From NCBI GenBank assembly GCA_903822245.1, contig CAIJOE010000088.1, forward strand, positions 1 to 18,823: DNA of 18,823 nucleotides, written 5' to 3'. Every line of letters begins with the position of its first letter. Within the stretch, counting starts at the first letter, position 1. This DNA is from an uncultured Actinomycetes bacterium (GTDB lineage: Bacteria; Actinomycetota; Actinomycetes; Nanopelagicales; Nanopelagicaceae). Shown here piece after piece: positions 15,420-18,823 of the stretch. A model generated the notes under the pieces. That model saw only the letters and a program-made list of their open reading frames with translations, searched no databases and was not told the DNA's origin. Made by a program: the position numbers and the translations under genes.

Positions 15420-17336
15420 GTGAGAAAACTTAGGCTTTTTTCTTTTGTCCTTAGCATTATTGTTTTCATTTTTTCTAGTAACAGTATTTCTTTTGCCGCC
15501 GATGTCCCTGACGAGCAATGGAGCGCTCCACTTCCAAAAGATGTTTTGACTACTCCTTATATTGGTTATATTGCCGATGGAATCGGGGCTGCCCCAAGTA
15601 GCGGTGATTCTTGGCTACTTGGCCAAGAAGCAGATGGCTCTTTTCCAGGCAAGAGCAACGTAACTGCAAATCACTGGTGCGTTAGTTTGACCGATCCAGC
15701 ATGCGCTAAATCAGCAGCTTTTAAATATTCAGCAACTCTTGGCATGTGTTCAGCTTCCCTTACGATGGACTGTGTTCTTTCACTAGAGGCTTTTGATGCA
15801 AACGGCAAAAAGCTGACCGTAAATAGTGTGAAGTCATATTCTGGAACCGCTTACAAGCCATTTACTGGTGACCCAACAAAGGGAATCCCATCTGGCGGAG
15901 CTGCACAGATTGTAGATATTCCAGGAGCTCCACATTCTGGTGGAACGCAGTACCTAATAGATGTACATGAAAACGGTGCTTGGACATTTGGTAAATCCAA
16001 ATCAGCTACTGGTGATGTCAATGCACAGATTTACGGAATTAAAATTGGACCTGCTCCAGCAAACGCAGACAAGGCTTTTCAAACAACCACAGTTTCACCT
16101 GGCCAAAAGCTTGGGGATAACCCAGTTGGTGGCGCCCTGCCTGCTGGCAGCGGCTGCATTCTTTATTCTGCAAGTGAAAAGACTTGCGCTTATGGCCAAT
16201 CAATGCCACTTGATGTGAACTTTAAATTAACAGCCAAAACTTCTGTCTACATCATGGGCTGGTTCCATGGTCGTGTGGCACACGCGGACACAACCTTTGC
16301 TCTTGATTCAAATAAGTATGCCACCATCGCATTTTCTGGTAATCCGGTAATAGTGCCAACATATTCAGCTTGGACCCCACAATCAGCGGTGCCAACTGCA
16401 ATTCAAGCATTTAATGACAAGTATCCATCGCGGGTATCAGGCAATGTTTATGGCAGTAAAACCATGTCATCCAAGGCCCCACCTCCTACCGATGCAACTA
16501 AATTAGGTGGAATCACCCTTTCTGATGCTATGTCCATTCAGGAAGTTGCAAAGGATTATGACCAAGCATCAATTGATCAATTAAATAATTGGATGGCTAG
16601 TTTCGGTGAAAAAGCAGCAGCTAATCCAACAAGATGGATATTCCAAAGTATTGATGCAAAGAGTCAAACTACTGGTCAAACGCAATCTCCAGAAAGTGCA
16701 AAACAACCACAAGGTGGCGGCGATCAGGGTGCGCAGGGACAACAAGGTGGCGGTCAACAACAGGGTGCACAAGGACAAAAGCCTGCACAAGGTGGCGGTC
16801 AACAACAAGGTGGCGCTGCGCCACAAGAAGATAAGTCCACTGCTTGCTACTTAAAGAATGCTGGGCAATTTAGTGGCTTAGTTTCTACTAACGCTACTCA
16901 ATACATTTCTGGTGCGCCAACGTTTGATGCGGTGAATGGAACTTTGGATTACAAGGTTGCTGCACCACACTTACTTTCAGATGGAACAACTTTCCAAGGT
17001 AGCTATAACTTGCAGATTAGTGACACGTTAGCGCGCTGTATATATGGATTTTCAAATGCGCCTATAAGTGCAACTATTTCAGTTATTGGTTTGGACGGAG
17101 AAAATAAGGTTGCAACTACAATTGTGAGTGATTCTGGTGGGTTCCTTCGCCTCTCAGCCAATGGTTTTACCTTCTCAAGTCCAAATATCAAGGTAAAGCT
17201 GACTCAGTCGGCAAGTGCCAAGGCTGTCACTAGTGGTTCTAAGGCTGTGACCATAATTAATTGTCTAAAGGGCAAAGCCAGTAAAAAGGTCTCTGGCGCC
17301 AAGCCAGTTTGCCCGCCTGGATATAAGCGGGCCTAA
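15420..17336 (+). CDS. Secreted protein of unknown function, paralogue B, with Gln/Gly-rich linker and Cys-containing tail
   Basis: A 638-residue exported protein, a tandem paralogue of the gene before it; no known function recognised. The GTG start gives a clear signal peptide (MRKLRLFSFVLSIIVF..., likely cut after SFA near residue 26). The shared core includes DIPGAPHSGGTQYLI, YDQASIDQLNNWMASFGEKA, KVAAPHL and LARCIYGFSNAPI. Two additions are absent from paralogue A. One is a disordered, Gln/Gly-rich linker at about residues 420-470, built on repeats such as QGGGQQQGAQGQ. The other is a C-terminal extension of about 40 residues after the common LTQ end, finishing NCLKGKASKKVSGAKPVC-PPGYKRA with two cysteines and many lysines. 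The linker separates an N-terminal part of about 415 residues from a C-terminal part of about 165. The tail could bind cell-wall material or anchor the protein, but that is speculation. There is no obvious terminator between the paralogues, so co-transcription is likely. Confidence 0.85.
   Translation: MRKLRLFSFVLSIIVFIFSSNSISFAADVPDEQWSAPLPKDVLTTPYIGYIADGIGAAPSSGDSWLLGQEADGSFPGKSNVTANHWCVSLTDPACAKSAAFKYSATLGMCSASLTMDCVLSLEAFDANGKKLTVNSVKSYSGTAYKPFTGDPTKGIPSGGAAQIVDIPGAPHSGGTQYLIDVHENGAWTFGKSKSATGDVNAQIYGIKIGPAPANADKAFQTTTVSPGQKLGDNPVGGALPAGSGCILYSASEKTCAYGQSMPLDVNFKLTAKTSVYIMGWFHGRVAHADTTFALDSNKYATIAFSGNPVIVPTYSAWTPQSAVPTAIQAFNDKYPSRVSGNVYGSKTMSSKAPPPTDATKLGGITLSDAMSIQEVAKDYDQASIDQLNNWMASFGEKAAANPTRWIFQSIDAKSQTTGQTQSPESAKQPQGGGDQGAQGQQGGGQQQGAQGQKPAQGGGQQQGGAAPQEDKSTACYLKNAGQFSGLVSTNATQYISGAPTFDAVNGTLDYKVAAPHLLSDGTTFQGSYNLQISDTLARCIYGFSNAPISATISVIGLDGENKVATTIVSDSGGFLRLSANGFTFSSPNIKVKLTQSASAKAVTSGSKAVTIINCLKGKASKKVSGAKPVCPPGYKRA
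16710..16813 (+). repeat. Imperfect tandem repeats encoding a Gln/Gly-rich linker
   Basis: CAAGGTGGCGG recurs at 16710, 16743 and 16788. The last two copies match at 23 of 24 bases (16743-16766 and 16788-16811), 45 bases apart, which is 15 codons, so the frame is kept. Spacing between the first two is 33 bases (11 codons). The pattern suggests growth by repeat slippage inside the coding sequence. Confidence 0.8.
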
Positions 17337-17493
17337 AAGAATCTACTCTTTTCAAGCGGGAGATTGACGCCACTGCCTTAAGAATTCACTTAGGCGCAAT
17401 CAAATTCTCGGCGTGCCTACATAAATAGGATTTCAACTTTTAGTTAAATATTGTTCTGTAAGAAGTAACCAAGGACCAATCAAGGAGTCAAAA
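17337..17493. other. Gap between secreted paralogue B and the small membrane protein
   Basis: A 157-base non-coding stretch. It contains a small bulged hairpin (GCCT...AGGC, 17375-17395) without a following T-run and an AT-rich zone around 17441-17454 that may hold a promoter, but I could not fix convincing -35 and -10 boxes. AGGAG at 17482-17486 is the ribosome site of the next gene. Nothing else is evident. Confidence 0.4.
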
Positions 17494-17862
17494 ATGAAGC
17501 TTTCCTTTCGTACTCTCTACATCGCCATACTAGGAACTGCCGGAACCATCTTGTCATTAGGAGGACTTTTCTCGCCAGCAATGGCTTTCTCGGACAAGAA
17601 CCTATCAATTAGCGCACTATCTAATTTGCGCGCATTTGCAGCAGCAGAAGCCATGATGGCTCTATTTGCACTTTATTCACTTGCGAACAAGAAATACCAA
17701 GATTCAGCTCTGATCTTCCTATTGATTTCAACAATCGGTTGGACAATTGGGCAAGTAATCAGTTACTTCGCCGATGGAAAGCCGACCTCACTAGTAGTAA
17801 TTTCAATTGTTGTGCAGGCAGCTTTCATTCCATTGACGTGGCTGGCACTAAAAAAGAAGTAA
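17494..17862 (+). CDS. Small four-helix membrane protein of unknown function
   Basis: A 122-residue, very hydrophobic protein with about four membrane segments near residues 8-30, 44-63, 71-92 and 98-118, ending in a basic LKKK. Conserved-looking features are the small-residue-rich first helix (ILGTAGTILSLGGLF) and NLRAFAAAEAMMALFALYS in the second. The layout resembles small DUF-type four-helix membrane proteins, but I cannot name the family. AGGAG at 17482-17486 is placed well before the ATG at 17494, and codon usage looks like its neighbours, so I take it as a real gene. A strong terminator follows. It appears to be transcribed alone or after the secreted proteins, and no function can be drawn from context. 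Confidence 0.8.
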   Translation: MKLSFRTLYIAILGTAGTILSLGGLFSPAMAFSDKNLSISALSNLRAFAAAEAMMALFALYSLANKKYQDSALIFLLISTIGWTIGQVISYFADGKPTSLVVISIVVQAAFIPLTWLALKKK

Positions 17863-17874
17863 TCCTTAAAATCT

Positions 17875-17909
17875 AAATAAGCCCCTAAAAGTTTCTTAGG
17901 GGCTTATTT
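17875..17909. terminator. Bidirectional intrinsic terminator
   Basis: A perfect 14-base-pair stem (17875-17888 with 17896-17909) centred on AAGCCCCTAA/TTAGGGGCTT encloses a seven-base loop, with AT-rich arms giving U-rich ends in both directions. It lies between the ends of the small membrane protein (17862) and the convergent histidine kinase (17930), serving both. Confidence 0.9.
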
Positions 17910-17929
17910 ATTTGGAAGAATTCGGATCA

Positions 17930-18823
17930 CTAAAAAGGAGTAGACATAGTTGCCAAGGTGCCAACTTCGTTAGTCTCCAATTTCCAATCAGGTGCAAAGA
18001 CTTGGAAGAAGGTTGAGCCTAATCCGGGCTTTCGAGTGCTCTTAAGTTTTCCATCATCCTGTATTTGAATGTAACAAATCTCGTTCTCAATCGTTACATT
18101 TACTCGTACGTTTTTTGCCTTTCCATGGCGGATAGCATTTATTACAGACTCTTCAATTAGTTGAGCAATTACTTCTCCATTGGGCGAAAAAGAGTTCAGT
18201 TCTGTAGGAAGATCCATCTTGATTCGAGTCAATCCACGCCAGGTATCTGCCAGCTCAGTAAGTCTTATTTTCGGATTTCGAACTATCTTCTTTTGATACG
18301 GTTCTTCGAGCAGTTCTAATCGTGCTAAAACCTTGCGAGTAGTTTCAGTGGACATAGAAGAAAAATTAGAGTCGGCGGCCTTAAGGAGCAAAAGTTTACT
18401 TGCAGTAAGTTGAGATTGTACTTCAGCGTGTAAATATTGGGCATAGTCTTCATTCTCATTGGCTGCGAAACTATCTCTCAAGATATTTGCTATTTGTTTT
18501 TCTGGCAAATACTTTCTCAACTGCTCTAATTCTTTTTCTCTTGAATTATAGACAGTCAAGACAATATTGCCAAACAAAACTGCTGCCACGAAAAATAACA
18601 TTGCGGAAATATTGACTAGAAATAGATTTCGAGTTGATGTGTAGTGGCTCATATTGTAAAATTTATTAACGAAATAAAGAATCGGACCGATAATAAATAA
18701 ATAAAAAATAATATAAAGCGAATTATTGAGCAAAATAGAGAGTTTTTTATAAGTTGATATTTTATCGGCTAGCTCACAAAAGAGGAAAATCAAAACAAAT
18801 GATAAAAGTTGAAGCAGAGTGGC
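17930..18823 (-). CDS. Membrane sensor histidine kinase, HisKA_3-like (5' partial)
   Basis: A membrane-bound kinase of the NarL-type two-component class. The frame is open from the right edge with no convincing start (a TTG at 18793 lies inside a hydrophobic helix), so the N-terminus is outside the window. Visible are two or three membrane segments (18823 to about 18550) and a charged linker. The H-box-like YLHAEVQSQL follows, with the likely phospho-histidine at 18428-18430. An ATPase domain has the N-box EESVINAIRHG (Asn codon at 18139-18137), a G1-like QDDGK near 18055 and GLGS near 18025. The G1 box lacks the usual second glycine (DxGxG), and the dimerisation region is unlike textbook HisKA_3, so activity may be altered. 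It ends at the shared terminator. A LuxR-type response regulator would be expected upstream, beyond the right edge. Signal unknown. Confidence 0.8.
   Translation of the reverse strand, partial: ATLLQLLSFVLIFLFCELADKISTYKKLSILLNNSLYIIFYLFIIGPILYFVNKFYNMSHYTSTRNLFLVNISAMLFFVAAVLFGNIVLTVYNSREKELEQLRKYLPEKQIANILRDSFAANENEDYAQYLHAEVQSQLTASKLLLLKAADSNFSSMSTETTRKVLARLELLEEPYQKKIVRNPKIRLTELADTWRGLTRIKMDLPTELNSFSPNGEVIAQLIEESVINAIRHGKAKNVRVNVTIENEICYIQIQDDGKLKSTRKPGLGSTFFQVFAPDWKLETNEVGTLATMSTPF

Noticed and set aside
16710..16813. Repeats as a CRISPR array
   Set aside because: Only three irregularly spaced copies, in frame within a coding sequence, with no unique spacers.
16581..16854. Antisense and alternative-frame open frames over the Gln/Gly-rich repeats
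   Set aside because: They arise from the repetitive codons; their products are low complexity and lie inside a supported gene.
17375..17395. Hairpin after secreted paralogue B as a terminator
   Set aside because: The stem is short and bulged, and no T-run follows it.

Overview
The window looks like a piece of a small, streamlined actinobacterial genome with GC visibly below 50%. It has very short intergenic gaps, stop/start overlaps between genes, and AGGAG-type ribosome sites mixed with weakly led starts. This style, and the gene content, fit the low-GC freshwater Actinobacteria (Nanopelagicales, 'acI' type). That placement is inference from style only, because no rRNA or other marker gene is present.

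Positions 1-13635 are a cyclitol (inositol) catabolism island. At the left edge, a CoA-acylating methylmalonate/malonate-semialdehyde dehydrogenase (mmsA/iolA, minus strand, C-terminus cut by the window edge) faces away from a long plus-strand operon. That operon (1436-10744) reads: NAD-dependent epimerase-like SDR, LacI-family regulator, aldehyde dehydrogenase, IolD, HpcH/HpaI-type aldolase, Gfo/Idh/MocA dehydrogenase, D-2-hydroxyacid dehydrogenase, IolE. Many of the genes are coupled by TAATG or ATGA overlaps. The divergent control region (1299-1435) holds two palindromes. One has the form expected of a LacI-family operator and is the likely target of the regulator in the operon. A strong bidirectional terminator at 10755-10788 separates this operon from a convergent minus-strand operon: SDR, Gfo/Idh dehydrogenase, IolG (13635 down to 10801).

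Together IolG (inositol to 2-keto-inositol), IolE (dehydration), IolD (ring opening to 5-deoxyglucuronate) and MmsA (malonate semialdehyde to acetyl-CoA) give the start and end of the Bacillus-type inositol pathway. The middle enzymes IolB, IolC and IolJ are not in the window. In their place in the operon stand an aldolase, an aldehyde dehydrogenase and a 2-hydroxyacid dehydrogenase. This may mean a variant lower pathway, or the missing genes may lie to the left of the window.

Positions 13715-17336 hold two tandem secreted paralogues of unknown function. Both have signal peptides. The second carries a Gln/Gly-rich linker and a Cys-containing basic tail that the first lacks. A small four-helix membrane protein (17494-17862) follows, then a second bidirectional terminator. 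The right edge holds a minus-strand membrane histidine kinase whose N-terminus lies outside the window. I saw no rRNA, tRNA, CRISPR array, insertion sequence or phage gene.
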